Part shown: positions 36,247 to 45,581 of the stretch, piece by piece
Layout of the letters: each line of letters starts with the position of its first letter
Position numbering within the stretch: position 1 is the first letter of the stretch
From: an uncultured Bacteroidales bacterium
GTDB taxonomy: Bacteria; Bacteroidota; Bacteroidia; Bacteroidales; UBA932
NCBI GenBank assembly: GCA_944326325.1
Contig: CALVDQ010000001.1
Span: 1-64,000, forward strand
Direction: 5' to 3'
Length of the DNA: 64,000 nucleotides
Translations under genes and position numbers: made by a program
Notes under the pieces: model-generated
Databases searched by the model: none
Told to the model about the DNA's origin: nothing
The model's input: the letters and a program-made list of their open reading frames with translations, nothing else

Positions 36247-37977
36247 ATGAAAAATTATATTTTGAAACTAGCAAGTGCCGCCGGCTGCGCGATGATGGCA
36301 GTCTCCTGCCTGGACTTCAGTCCGGAAGAGCAGCTTTCAGACTCGCAGGTGTGGAGCAGAGCGGAAAACTTCAGCCTTTTCTCGACCGAGTTCTATGAGT
36401 GGACGCGGGGCTTCAGGCCGTCTACAAGTGTCACGTACATGAACGCGATAGGCGACGGTCCTCATTCGGACACCCGTTCCGATCTTCTGTGCGAGGCAAG
36501 CGTCAACACCTTCAGCGCCGGATCGAACTCCATCCCGTCCACCGACGAGAACTACAAGCAGATATACAAGAGGATCTACTACACCAACCTCCTGCTCCAG
36601 AAGGCTGCAGGCTTCGAGCCGCAGGACGACATCACAGAACCTGTGGGCGAGGCGTATTTCTTCAGGGCATACCTCTATTTCGAGCTCGTGCAGATGTTCG
36701 GCGACTGCATCTGGACCGGAGAACCTGTGGATGTGGACTCTGAAGTCCTCTATGGAAACCGTACCGATAGGGTCACGGTCATCCGCAACTGCATCAGTGA
36801 CCTCAAGTCCGCCGCAGACCTGCTTCCGGAGACTCCTTCCGAAGACGGACGCGTATGCAGCTACACTGCCTGGGCGCTCATCTCGAGGATAGGCCTGTAC
36901 GAGGGCACATGGCAGAAGTTCCACAACGGGGACGCGGCAGCTTCGGCAGAATTCCTCTCCGAAGCGGAAGACGCGGCGAAGACCGTCATGGATTCCGGCA
37001 GATATGAACTTTTCTACAGCGACGCCCTTGGAGGACGGGACAGCTACCGCTATATGTTCCTTCTCGAGAACGTACAGTGCAATCCTGCAGGCCTTACCAA
37101 ATCAGCCAATACCGAATACATCTTCGCCCGCAGGTATGACGAGACCCTCAAGCCCATAGGCTACAACATCACGCAGGCCACCCTGAACAACACGTTCCGG
37201 CCTACCGCGAAACTTGCCCAGATGTACCGCTGCCAGGACGGGCTGCCTATAAGCATCTCGCCTCTCTACCAGGGTGAGGACGGACAGAATTCCGATTTCG
37301 AGAACAGGGACAACAGGATGAACGGCACCCTGATGCAGAACGGCCAGACCTACTGGAACAACGACGGTACCTGGAGGACGACATGGACTTCGGACGAGGC
37401 TGGAATGACAGCGTCACGCCGTGTGAACTCCGGATATGCCAACTACAAATGGGCTACCGAAAGGCACGTCACCGACGAATCCGAAGGCTACGACTACCCG
37501 ATCATACGCTACGCCGAAGTGCTACTGAACTATGCCGAAGCCGTATTCGAGCAAAACGAGAGCATCACGGACGAGCAGCTCGACGAATCCCTCAACCTTG
37601 TCCGCCACCGTTCCAACCCGGACATGACGGCACTTTCCAACGAGCTTGTAGACTCTCACGCTTCCGAAGGCATGACAATGCGCGAGGAGATAAGGGCGGA
37701 GCGTACGGTGGAACTCTTCATGGAAGGTTTCCGCATAGATGACCTAAAGAGATGGAAGACAGCAGAGGACGAGATGCCTCAGGACCTCCTCGGCATCAAG
37801 TACGACGGGACATGGTACGAGTCGTACTGGACTGACATGAGCTACACTACCAATTCCGAAGGACGTATCGTCCTCTACACCGGAAGGATATGGAACGAGA
37901 GGAACTACCTTCTTCCGCTTCCGAGCGACGAGTGCCAGCTCAACCCGAACCTCGGGCAGAACCCGGGATGGGAATAA
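36247..37977 (+). CDS. SusD/RagB-family surface glycan-binding lipoprotein (block A)
   Basis: Lid lipoprotein of the SusCD complex, about 576 residues, lipobox AVSC (Cys about 17). SusD landmarks: YKRIYYTNLLLQKAAGF, EAYFFRAYLYFELVQMFGD, the C-terminal RAERTVELFMEGFRIDDLKR and LLPLPSDECQLNPNLGQNPG. ATG at 36247 (MKNYILKLAS) is favoured; ATG at 36235 adds four residues. Confidence 0.95.
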   Translation: MKNYILKLASAAGCAMMAVSCLDFSPEEQLSDSQVWSRAENFSLFSTEFYEWTRGFRPSTSVTYMNAIGDGPHSDTRSDLLCEASVNTFSAGSNSIPSTDENYKQIYKRIYYTNLLLQKAAGFEPQDDITEPVGEAYFFRAYLYFELVQMFGDCIWTGEPVDVDSEVLYGNRTDRVTVIRNCISDLKSAADLLPETPSEDGRVCSYTAWALISRIGLYEGTWQKFHNGDAAASAEFLSEAEDAAKTVMDSGRYELFYSDALGGRDSYRYMFLLENVQCNPAGLTKSANTEYIFARRYDETLKPIGYNITQATLNNTFRPTAKLAQMYRCQDGLPISISPLYQGEDGQNSDFENRDNRMNGTLMQNGQTYWNNDGTWRTTWTSDEAGMTASRRVNSGYANYKWATERHVTDESEGYDYPIIRYAEVLLNYAEAVFEQNESITDEQLDESLNLVRHRSNPDMTALSNELVDSHASEGMTMREEIRAERTVELFMEGFRIDDLKRWKTAEDEMPQDLLGIKYDGTWYESYWTDMSYTTNSEGRIVLYTGRIWNERNYLLPLPSDECQLNPNLGQNPGWE

Positions 37978-37985
37978 AATTGTCA

Positions 37986-38003
37986 TCCCGGGCATAGCCG
38001 GGA
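37986..38003 (+). repeat. Intercistronic palindrome after susD
   Basis: TCCCGG (37986-37991) pairs with CCGGGA (37998-38003) around a 6-nt loop. REP-like, without a T-run; may protect the susCD mRNA 3' end. Confidence 0.5.
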
Positions 38004-38032
38004 ATCCTATAGAACAAATAAACAGAAACAAC

Positions 38033-39682
38033 ATGAACAAATTCCTGAAATACATATCGATCGCCGCCTGCCTTCCGGTCGTCGCCTGCACCGAGGAAAA
38101 TCCGGAGGAGCTGACATCGGCGATAGTGATGGAGCAGATAACCATCGTCATGGATGACGAGACTGAAGCAAAGCTCTATACAGACTCCCAGACAGGGGTA
38201 CAGACCCTGCCCATGATCATAGGCGAAAGCATCGGTTTGGGCTATATGACTGTCCCTGAAGACATATCGACTGTGACATTCCCTGCCCTGGTCTGGTCTT
38301 CGAGCAACGAGGACGCGGTGACCGTGAATGAAGACGGAGTGATGACGGCTGTAGGAGCCGGCAGCGCAGTGGTGACTGTGACGACGGAGGCGATAAATAC
38401 AGTGGCGACGGCTTCGATAAACGTATCGGTAGTGGAAAACCCTGTTGCAGCGACTTCCATCACGATTACGGACAATGCCACGATGACAAATCCGGATACG
38501 GGACTTCCGTCCTGCTACATCGGAGAAACCCTGACATTGACAGCTTCGATAGAGCCTGAGGACGCTACCTACAAGAGCGTGCTCTGGAGTTCCGGAGACG
38601 AAAGCATTGCGACAGTAGACCGTGTCACCGGAGTGGTGACAGGCGTGTCGGTCGGTACCGTGACGATGACCGCCACCGCCCTGGACAGCGGAAGTCCGGT
38701 GAGCGCCACACATCAGATATACATAGATGAAATCATCAACCCTCTCGGAATAAGGATAGACAACGCCCCGGAACAGGATGCGGTATTCTCCCTGAGCCAG
38801 GTATCATTTACAGCCGGGTTCAGCACATATCCTGAAGAATGTACCCTGTCCCTCATAGAATGGACTTCGAGCGACGAGACTGTAGCCACTGTAGAGAACG
38901 GGACCGTTACATTCAGGACATACGGAACCGTGACCGTCACGGCTACCTGCATGGAAGGCGAAGGGACATTGCCGGAAGGCTATGCACGGGAAGCTTCCTT
39001 TACAATCGTGATACCTGCCGGATACTATAACGACGATTTCTCTTCAGAATCGATGCCATGGTGGGAAAGTGACACCAACGGCGCCGTGTGCGAACGCAGG
39101 CAGGATGCCGGCACCGGAGAATGGTATCTCCATGTGACCCCAGGCGTACAGAATACTTCGAACTGGAGGGGCGATATCCAGAGGGTACCTGACGACATGA
39201 CCGTAAGTGCAGCCAATTCGGTCCCTTACGACAACAATGTGACATTCCTTGACAGGACGAACTACCCTATAATATGCCTGAGGATGGACGACATGAACGA
39301 CCACGGAGGCTCGAACCGCTCGATATTCATCGACGTCAACAACGGCTTCGTGGACGGAAGCGGCTCCTTCGACAGGCTGTGGTGGGGACGGCTCGGCGGC
39401 AGCGGTGCCAACAGATGGACACAGAAATACCTTTGTTCCGACGGTTCAGCCCTCCTGATCTATGATCTTTCGACACAATCGTTCCAGAACGGAGGCCAGA
39501 TACCGGAGAACAGTGTGGCAGTCTTCCCTAACTTCAAGATAGGATATGCTGACATAAGGACTTTCGCATCGGCTGAAGATGCAGCATACAGGCTCTTCTG
39601 GTTCAAGTCATTCCAGAACGAAGACGAATTGAACTCATACCTTGGCGAATGGTCTGCCGAGACAGGCATCACCTACGAATAG
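38033..39682 (+). CDS. Surface lipoprotein with Big2 Ig-like domains and a C-terminal binding-type domain
   Basis: 549 residues, lipobox VVAC (Cys about 18). Three bacterial Ig-like (Big2) units follow, marked by LVWSSSNEDAVTVNEDGVMT, VLWSSGDESIATVDRVTGVV and EWTSSDETVATVENGTVTF. The C-terminal ~210 residues form a separate domain with NTSNWRGDIQRVPDD, IICLRMDDMND and the end RLFWFKSFQNEDELNSYL. Position after susD and the spacer-like Ig domains suggest a surface glycan-binding protein (SGBP). The same C-terminal pattern recurs in the lipoprotein at 41324-42757, and it resembles DUF4979, though I cannot confirm that. Confidence 0.8.
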   Translation: MNKFLKYISIAACLPVVACTEENPEELTSAIVMEQITIVMDDETEAKLYTDSQTGVQTLPMIIGESIGLGYMTVPEDISTVTFPALVWSSSNEDAVTVNEDGVMTAVGAGSAVVTVTTEAINTVATASINVSVVENPVAATSITITDNATMTNPDTGLPSCYIGETLTLTASIEPEDATYKSVLWSSGDESIATVDRVTGVVTGVSVGTVTMTATALDSGSPVSATHQIYIDEIINPLGIRIDNAPEQDAVFSLSQVSFTAGFSTYPEECTLSLIEWTSSDETVATVENGTVTFRTYGTVTVTATCMEGEGTLPEGYAREASFTIVIPAGYYNDDFSSESMPWWESDTNGAVCERRQDAGTGEWYLHVTPGVQNTSNWRGDIQRVPDDMTVSAANSVPYDNNVTFLDRTNYPIICLRMDDMNDHGGSNRSIFIDVNNGFVDGSGSFDRLWWGRLGGSGANRWTQKYLCSDGSALLIYDLSTQSFQNGGQIPENSVAVFPNFKIGYADIRTFASAEDAAYRLFWFKSFQNEDELNSYLGEWSAETGITYE

Positions 39683-39708
39683 ACATTACAAAATTAAATA
39701 AAGCATCA

Positions 39709-41061
39709 ATGAAAAGGACTTTGATTACAATATTTGCCGCAGTTCCCGCACTCCTTTGCGCGGGAGCCTGCACAGACTTCCTCTACCAGGGCGAAGTGGA
39801 CCTGACCCCTGTGGAAGAAGAATTCGAATATCCGGCGGACTACGAATTCAACCATCCGTGCGCCTACATCTGTTCAGATGATATCGACAGGGTGAAGGCT
39901 GCCGTAGCTGAAGCTGACGGGACTGATCCGGTATATGTTTCATGGCTTCAGCTCTGCAGCAACCAGTACGCCCAGGCGAGCTATACTCCAAATCCTCAGG
40001 AGATCCTTGTCCGCGGGGATGCGACAGGCACAGGAGTATCCGGAGAGAACTACATCAATGCCTGCAGGGACGCGGCGGCTGCCATACAGCTCGGTATCCG
40101 TTACCTCGTATCGGGAGAGACACAGTATGCAGATGCTGCGGTAAACATCCTCAATTCGTGGGCGGATGTCTGCACGACGATAACCGCGAACGACAACAAC
40201 CAGTACCTGCTCGCAGGATTCCAGGGCTATCAGTTCGCCAATGCCGCCGAGCTTCTCAGAGACTATGAGGGCTGGTCGGAAACGGACCAGAACGATTTCA
40301 GGAACTGGCTTCTGAACGTATGGTACGAGAAGAACAGATGGTTCATGGAAAACCACGGCGGCGACGGAGTCTGCGACCTGCACTACTGGTCGAACTGGGA
40401 GCTGGCGAACATGGCCTCCATACTTGCCATAGGCATATATACGGAAAATGTCGAGATGGTGAACTTCGTGTACATGAATTTCCGGGAGGGCGAAGGCAGC
40501 GGCGCGCTGGACAATATGATACCATACGAACCTGTATCGGATCCGGAAGGGAATACTCCGCTGATTGCACAGTGCATGGAGTCCGGACGTGACCAGGGAC
40601 ATGCCACCCTTGTGTCATCGATGTGCGCCGAACTCTGCCAGATGGCCTGGAATCTGGGTATCGACTTCTACGGAATGGAGGACAACAAGGTACTCTCTAT
40701 GTTCGAATATACGGCAAAGTACAACGTTACGCCTTTCACTGCTTCCATCATGCCGTTCACGCAGTATGAGTACTGTCCTGACGGTTGCGGATGTTCGGGC
40801 GGGCATGGGGCCACGCATACCGAAGTATCGGCTGACGGACGAGGTACCGAACGGCCGTGCTGGGAAATGATATATGCCCACTATTCTCAGCGTAACCTCG
40901 CTTCAAGCGCTTACTATACAAAGCTTTTCGCCGAACAGCTGCGCTATACGGACGGGACGCTGACAGGTGACGGCGGTGCAGGGGTTTCGCGCTACGGTTC
41001 GAACAGCAGCGCCTTCGACCAGATAGGCTGGGGGACACTGCTTTTCTATCAGGGAGAATAA
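39709..41061 (+). CDS. Alginate-lyase-family polysaccharide lyase (PL38-like)
   Basis: A 450-residue lipoprotein (lipobox AGAC, Cys about 18). An all-helical alginate-lyase-type domain follows (about 70-445). Landmarks: NNQYLLAGFQGYQFANAAEL, HYWSNWELANMASILAIGI, ESGRDQGHATLVSSM and AKYNVTPFTASIMPF. These match PF05426-type lyases; the blocks HYWSNWELAN and RDQGHA recall PL38 enzymes, which act on glucuronate- or mannuronate-containing chains. It would cut a uronic-acid polymer by beta-elimination at the cell surface, leaving unsaturated ends that GH88 can remove. ATG at 39709 gives a proper signal peptide. PL family number uncertain. Confidence 0.75.
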   Translation: MKRTLITIFAAVPALLCAGACTDFLYQGEVDLTPVEEEFEYPADYEFNHPCAYICSDDIDRVKAAVAEADGTDPVYVSWLQLCSNQYAQASYTPNPQEILVRGDATGTGVSGENYINACRDAAAAIQLGIRYLVSGETQYADAAVNILNSWADVCTTITANDNNQYLLAGFQGYQFANAAELLRDYEGWSETDQNDFRNWLLNVWYEKNRWFMENHGGDGVCDLHYWSNWELANMASILAIGIYTENVEMVNFVYMNFREGEGSGALDNMIPYEPVSDPEGNTPLIAQCMESGRDQGHATLVSSMCAELCQMAWNLGIDFYGMEDNKVLSMFEYTAKYNVTPFTASIMPFTQYEYCPDGCGCSGGHGATHTEVSADGRGTERPCWEMIYAHYSQRNLASSAYYTKLFAEQLRYTDGTLTGDGGAGVSRYGSNSSAFDQIGWGTLLFYQGE

Positions 41062-41075
41062 AAATACAAGAAGAC

Positions 41076-41118
41076 ACGGACTCCGGAGTATCCGTTCCGG
41101 ACATCTCCGGAGGTCCGT
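41076..41118 (+). repeat. Intercistronic hairpin after the lyase gene
   Basis: ACGGACTCCGGAG pairs with the segment ending GGTCCGT over about 13 bp with one bulged G and a second small stem in the loop. No T-run, so more likely an mRNA processing or stability element than a full terminator. Confidence 0.5.
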
Positions 41119-41153
41119 AATATAAAACAGAATAATTCACATAACAGAATATC

Positions 41154-41306
41154 ATGGACAGATCAGACCAAATAATATCAAAGGGTTATTCATGCCCTGA
41201 AATCATCGTTGTCTCCGTAAATCCGGAACAGGGATTTGCACAATCCGGAATTGACGGGAATTCCATCTCGCCGTTTGAATACGAGCTTGAGGAAAACTGG
41301 AATTAA
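41154..41306 (+). CDS. 50-residue peptide of unknown function
   Basis: An ATG-to-TAA frame of 51 codons between the lyase and the fimbrillin-like gene, same strand, 17 bp before the latter. The peptide begins MDRSDQIISKGYSCPEIIVV, has a central NPEQGFAQSG and an acidic aromatic end FEYELEENWN. No signal peptide or membrane helix. Short Bacteroidota proteins with this pattern (SPEI..V..EQGFA.S, acidic Trp-rich tail) often sit beside genes for cell-surface lipoproteins. No function is known to me. Confidence 0.6.
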   Translation: MDRSDQIISKGYSCPEIIVVSVNPEQGFAQSGIDGNSISPFEYELEENWN

Positions 41307-41323
41307 TCTTTAATCGGTTCGGA

Positions 41324-42757
41324 ATGAAAAAGATTTTTATACTTGCCGTATCGGCAGCATTCGCAATCACTGCCTGCAACAAGCAGGAGCTGCCTGAACA
41401 GGAAAACAACGTATATCGCGAATTTACTGCAACCATCGACGAAGGGGCTTCCACAAAAGTGATTTTCGGAAATCCTTCCGGAAGCAGCATCCCTGCGTCC
41501 TTCCAGGTCGGTGACGAAATCGCCCTTTACGACGGATCGGTGGCCCATACGGTATCCGTGACAAGTGTCAGCGGGGACAAGGCTACGATAGGCGGTGAAC
41601 TTCCTGAGGGATTCAACCCTGTTTCGGCATACTATCCGGCGTCTGCGTTCAAGGACGGGAAGCTTTCGGTACCGTCTACGCAGACCTACGGGTCGGTACC
41701 TGTGCTTCTGAACGGACCGGTCGACACGGACTATAACAGCATCACTTTCTCCGGGGCTGATGCGGGGTCGGCGGTGGTCTGCTACAGCCTGACCGGGGAT
41801 ATTGCCGTAAAGGAGGCTTATCTTTATTACAGGGACGAAGCGACTTTCTGGGTTGCAAACTACACCGTAGCGACACCGGATTATAAATTGACATTCAATG
41901 ATGCCCTCGAACTGTCATCATCTGCACAGAAGATCTATTTTGTCGTCCCTGCCGGCTCGAAAGTCCTTACTCTTGAAATAAAGGCGGACGCACCTGAAAG
42001 TGCATACGGGGTCGATGATTACAGTTACTACCGCCGGAAGACGTCCGCAGTAGAGCTGGCTTCAGGCAAAGTCACCGAGATGCCGGAACTCGATTTCACG
42101 GCTGAAAATCTTGACGGCAGAATGATATGGGAATTCGGTTCTTCAAATGGAGGGGACTGCGGCTGGACTGTCTGGGACGGCAAAGGCCAGATTGACGGAA
42201 ACACGCAGGCTGACCATGCCGTCATCACGATGGGAGTCCAGACTGCGACAGTGCAGTCCGGTGAAAAATTCAGGACCGTCTATCGCGGGGATATGAAATA
42301 TACTACAAAATTCAGTGTCCCTACAGGTACATACAGATTTGTAGCCATGAAATCATCCGCTCCTGCCCTTATGGACGGAGTAGGATATCCGGAGGGGACA
42401 GTCAGCGTAAAAGAAGGGATAAAATTCGACATCACGAACTATTCCCAATGGAGAGGAGGAACGAATCAGTCCCTGATAGAAACTTCCGCCGATGAGAATT
42501 GCGAAATCTGGATATATGATATGTATGTCCATTTTAGAAATACATCATCAAAAGTTGACTCATATATCCCTACCGTCACTCCGCTGGAGTCTGTAAAAGA
42601 GTTCCAGTTCAAGTTTGCGGACTTGACGGTGACGACAGATACTGCAGAGGAGGCGACACCTCCGGTTTTTGACCTTTACTGGATAGGCTTCTTCAACAGC
42701 ATCGAGGAAATCGAAGCCTACATCGCCGGAACAGAAGGCGTATCCGCAGCCGAATAG
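41324..42757 (+). CDS. Fimbrillin-like surface lipoprotein with C-terminal binding-type domain
   Basis: 477 residues, lipobox ITAC (Cys about 18). The N-terminal half resembles Mfa1/fimbrillin-like proteins (EFTATIDEGASTKVIFG, FQVGDEIALYDG, GFNPVSAYYPASAF). The C-terminal half (about 250-470) has FRTVYRGDMKYTTKFSVPTG, GTYRFVAMKSSAPA and LYWIGFFNSIEEIEAYI, matching the C-terminal domain of the Big2 lipoprotein encoded at 38033-39682. It is probably a second surface glycan-binding protein. A strong terminator follows. Confidence 0.75.
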   Translation: MKKIFILAVSAAFAITACNKQELPEQENNVYREFTATIDEGASTKVIFGNPSGSSIPASFQVGDEIALYDGSVAHTVSVTSVSGDKATIGGELPEGFNPVSAYYPASAFKDGKLSVPSTQTYGSVPVLLNGPVDTDYNSITFSGADAGSAVVCYSLTGDIAVKEAYLYYRDEATFWVANYTVATPDYKLTFNDALELSSSAQKIYFVVPAGSKVLTLEIKADAPESAYGVDDYSYYRRKTSAVELASGKVTEMPELDFTAENLDGRMIWEFGSSNGGDCGWTVWDGKGQIDGNTQADHAVITMGVQTATVQSGEKFRTVYRGDMKYTTKFSVPTGTYRFVAMKSSAPALMDGVGYPEGTVSVKEGIKFDITNYSQWRGGTNQSLIETSADENCEIWIYDMYVHFRNTSSKVDSYIPTVTPLESVKEFQFKFADLTVTTDTAEEATPPVFDLYWIGFFNSIEEIEAYIAGTEGVSAAE

Positions 42758-42794
42758 CCGGCAATTCTGACCTTTTAAACATACTTATCCGCAA

Positions 42795-42847
42795 GAGGGC
42801 GACTGGAAAGGAGGATTAATCCCACCTTTCCAGTCGCCCTCCTTTTT
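42795..42847 (+). terminator. Strong intrinsic terminator of block A
   Basis: Perfect 17-bp hairpin (42795-42811 with 42825-42841), 13-nt loop, followed by CTTTTT. It ends the susC operon 38 nt after the last stop codon. Confidence 0.92.
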
Positions 42848-42905
42848 CCGGACGTCTCTACAACATCTTTCGTTATCGGACTGATGTCAATCCGATACCG
42901 GTCCG

Positions 42906-44102
42906 TCATTCAGCTGAAATCATGATCTTCTTCATTCCTCTGACAGGACGGGCACCGCTCTTGTTGAACTGGGCCTGGCCTTTATCCTTTAGCCTGACAC
43001 AGTTTGCCTGAGTATCAGACTTTTCATTACTTACCCAATAATATGAGCCGAAATCAAGTATACCGCCGCCATACGCAGTAAGGTAGGTATTGATCACTTC
43101 CTGCTGTTCTCTGGTATTATCCGCTACTACCAGCCATTCCTTCCTCGACGGCATATACCATCCGTCCCCGAGATCCACGCAGAACTTGGCAGCAGGATAA
43201 GCGCCCGAGGCATAATTAGGCAGAGCCTTCAGGATCTCGGTATTCCCTTCACCGTCATCATTGTTGTTTTCAAGACCCGTCACTATAGTCTCGGTACTCC
43301 ATACTTCCTTGCTCTCAGTCAGCGAAATTATCTTCACCCAGGTATTGTCGTCAGCAATCTGGACAATCATACCGCCTTCATAAAGAGCTCCGATGGCGAT
43401 GCCCTCAGGGACAGACACGCTTTGCGATACGGATATCGTAGCCGATGCAGTATTGTCTCCCTCGCCAGCCGTCACGGTCACGACTGTCTTCCTTATCTCG
43501 GTAGTCTCATTTGCTGAAAGTACGGAAAGAACCACAGCCGACTCCTGTATCTCAGCCTTGAGCCAGGCTTCTCCACCAGCCTCGATAGCGACTGACATAT
43601 TGTCCGGCTTGTTTGTCTCGAAGGCGACAGACTCGGACTGGCCATCAGCCGAACCGAATGAAACCTCAGGCTTTTCGAGCTTAAGGACGGCCTTTTCAGA
43701 CTCGGCATCCCTGAGCCCTTGCTTCACAGTAAGGGTAGCCGTAGCTGTATTGTCATCCTTTCCGGCCACGACTGTCACAGTAGCAGTACGCTCTTTTCCC
43801 GTATCGTTAGCCTCCTTGGCGACAATCTTGAGTATCTTGCCTTCAATCTGAGGCTCAGCCCATGACGCGCTGCTTGTCGCATTGAAGACAGTCTGATTTG
43901 TCTGCAGGGTTGTCTCGCCCTGGTCATAAAGGGACCCCCCTATCGTCACTTCTGTCTGGGACAGGGTAAGAGTAGCTTCCGGTATGACTTCAGGACCCGG
44001 ATCCGGCATAGTTTCACCTTCAATATCCAGCTGTTCTCCGTTGCAGGCGCAGATCATGGCACCGAAAGATACGACAGATAAAATTTTAATGAATCTTTTC
44101 AT
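42906..44102 (-). CDS. BACON-domain lipoprotein with Lcl/DUF1566-like C-terminus
   Basis: 398 residues, lipobox ICAC (Cys about 20). Two BACON-type beta-sandwich domains follow (about 45-130 and 138-228; TATVTVVAGKDDNTATATL and TVVTVTAGEGDNTASATI are matching segments). The C-terminal ~150 residues resemble the Lcl/DUF1566 domain: FCVDLGDGWYMPSRKEWLVV, SYYWVSNEKSD and ARPVRGMKK. BACON domains are thought to bind mucin or carbohydrate at the surface. It is transcribed against block A and divergently from the CE15-like gene. Confidence 0.75.
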   Translation of the reverse strand: MKRFIKILSVVSFGAMICACNGEQLDIEGETMPDPGPEVIPEATLTLSQTEVTIGGSLYDQGETTLQTNQTVFNATSSASWAEPQIEGKILKIVAKEANDTGKERTATVTVVAGKDDNTATATLTVKQGLRDAESEKAVLKLEKPEVSFGSADGQSESVAFETNKPDNMSVAIEAGGEAWLKAEIQESAVVLSVLSANETTEIRKTVVTVTAGEGDNTASATISVSQSVSVPEGIAIGALYEGGMIVQIADDNTWVKIISLTESKEVWSTETIVTGLENNNDDGEGNTEILKALPNYASGAYPAAKFCVDLGDGWYMPSRKEWLVVADNTREQQEVINTYLTAYGGGILDFGSYYWVSNEKSDTQANCVRLKDKGQAQFNKSGARPVRGMKKIMISAE

Positions 44103-44195
44103 TGCAATGCTTGTTTTAGTTGTGTCTAATCAGTGATAGCATTTTTATGATACAAATTGACTGTTATTTCCGTTTTCAGCATATAAGTATCATCC

Positions 44196-44224
44196 ACAAA
44201 AAGGGTAATATCGTACAAAAAGGG
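44196..44224. promoter_or_regulatory. 10-bp direct repeats, candidate operator
   Basis: ACAAAAAGGG occurs at 44196-44205 and 44215-44224 (period 19 bp) in the divergent gap between the BACON lipoprotein and the CE15-like gene. Direct half-sites near two helical turns apart suit an AraC-type dimer such as the HTCS output domain. A weak minus-strand -7 (TCAATTTG, 44153-44160) lies nearby. Confidence 0.4.
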
Positions 44225-44300
44225 CAGCTATACCGGATTGTATTATATGAATATAACTTTAATGGCATTTTCCCGACATTTACAAAAAATACTGGCTGAC

Positions 44301-45512
44301 ATGAAAAAAATACTTCTGCTGGCGACAGGGCTGTCATGCGCCCTGACCCCGGGGCTGCCGGAACTTCCGGAGGCGGCATCTGTACAGGAATGGGAAGAAA
44401 AGAGAGACGAGGCCATCGGGCTTTTCGAACTCTGCGAATATGGCAGGATACCTGACAGTCCGGACATAGAGATCGGATACAGGATTGTCTCTACCGACAA
44501 GGAAGCATTCGGAGGGGCTGCAACAAGGAAAGAGATGACCGTCGTATTCTCTGACGGGCGCAGGGAAGCATCGGCAGACCTGCTCCTTTATGTACCGAAC
44601 GGACTGGCTCAACCAGCCGCAGTATTCTTCGGGCTGAATTTTGGAGGCAATCATACTGTATGCGCAGATCCGGACATCAGTCTGCCTGACTCGCTAAGAT
44701 TCGAGAATCCAAAATACAGGTTCTCCCCAGGACAGAGAGGGTCGGACAGCCTCAGCTGGAACATAAGGGAAACCCTTGCGAGAGGATATGCCGTGGCGAC
44801 ATTTTTCAACGGCGACCTGTGCGAAGACTGGATTTATGGCCCGGAAAATGACCTTGGAGCACTGCTCTATCCTGACGGCAGGGACTCCTCCAGCTGCGGA
44901 TTCATCGGGATAAACGCATGGGGAATGTCACGGGTGATGGACTGCCTTGCCGGAGAGAAACTGATAGATCCGGACAAGATCATAGTCACAGGGTGCTCCC
45001 GTAACGGCAAGATTGCATTGTGGGCGGGCGCCATGGATGAACGGTTCGCGATGGTCATATCCAGCAGTTCAGGTTCGGGCGGGGCTTCCCTTTTCCGCGG
45101 CAATACAGCCGAGACAATAGCCGACATCAGCAGGCGTTTCCCATGGTGGATGGCAGGCAATTTCTCCCGATACGCTGACCGCGAAGAGGATTTTCCTGTC
45201 GACCAGCACCAGCTGCTTGCCATGATAGCCCCGAGACCGCTTTATGTAGCGGATTCCGACAAGGACATATATGCTGTTCCGAAAGATGAGTACGCCTCTG
45301 TAAAAGCTGCGTTACCGGCATACGAACTGTACGGTTACGATGTGGACTATCTGAAAGTACAGCCTGAAACAGGAAAAGCGGTATCCGGCCAGGTAGGATT
45401 CCATACGAAGGAGGGGAAACATTCCATAACACCGGAGGACTGGAGACATTACTACGATTTCGCTGACCTTCATTTCGGCAGACCTGTATTTGCCGGGACA
45501 GGCCAGGAATGA
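44301..45512 (+). CDS. CE15-like glucuronoyl esterase
   Basis: A 403-residue secreted alpha/beta-hydrolase. CE15 enzymes cleave esters of (4-O-methyl-)glucuronate, for example between glucuronoxylan and lignin. The nucleophile Ser lies in VTGCSRNGKIALWAG (about 235), the CE15-typical GCSRxGK. Following blocks AMVISSSSGSGGASL and LLAMIAPRPLYV are typical of bacterial CE15, and the catalytic His is probably in GFHTKEGKHSITPEDW. ATG at 44301 starts a good signal peptide (MKKILLLATGLSCALTPG); the frame is open 21 codons upstream but without a better start. A weak TAACTTTA lies 40 nt upstream. Confidence 0.8.
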   Translation: MKKILLLATGLSCALTPGLPELPEAASVQEWEEKRDEAIGLFELCEYGRIPDSPDIEIGYRIVSTDKEAFGGAATRKEMTVVFSDGRREASADLLLYVPNGLAQPAAVFFGLNFGGNHTVCADPDISLPDSLRFENPKYRFSPGQRGSDSLSWNIRETLARGYAVATFFNGDLCEDWIYGPENDLGALLYPDGRDSSSCGFIGINAWGMSRVMDCLAGEKLIDPDKIIVTGCSRNGKIALWAGAMDERFAMVISSSSGSGGASLFRGNTAETIADISRRFPWWMAGNFSRYADREEDFPVDQHQLLAMIAPRPLYVADSDKDIYAVPKDEYASVKAALPAYELYGYDVDYLKVQPETGKAVSGQVGFHTKEGKHSITPEDWRHYYDFADLHFGRPVFAGTGQE

Positions 45513-45581
45513 CACCATAAGGGGCGACCCCGGAAAACCGGCTCGCCCCTTCCTTGCGCAAAAACAATTCCAGCCACATTA

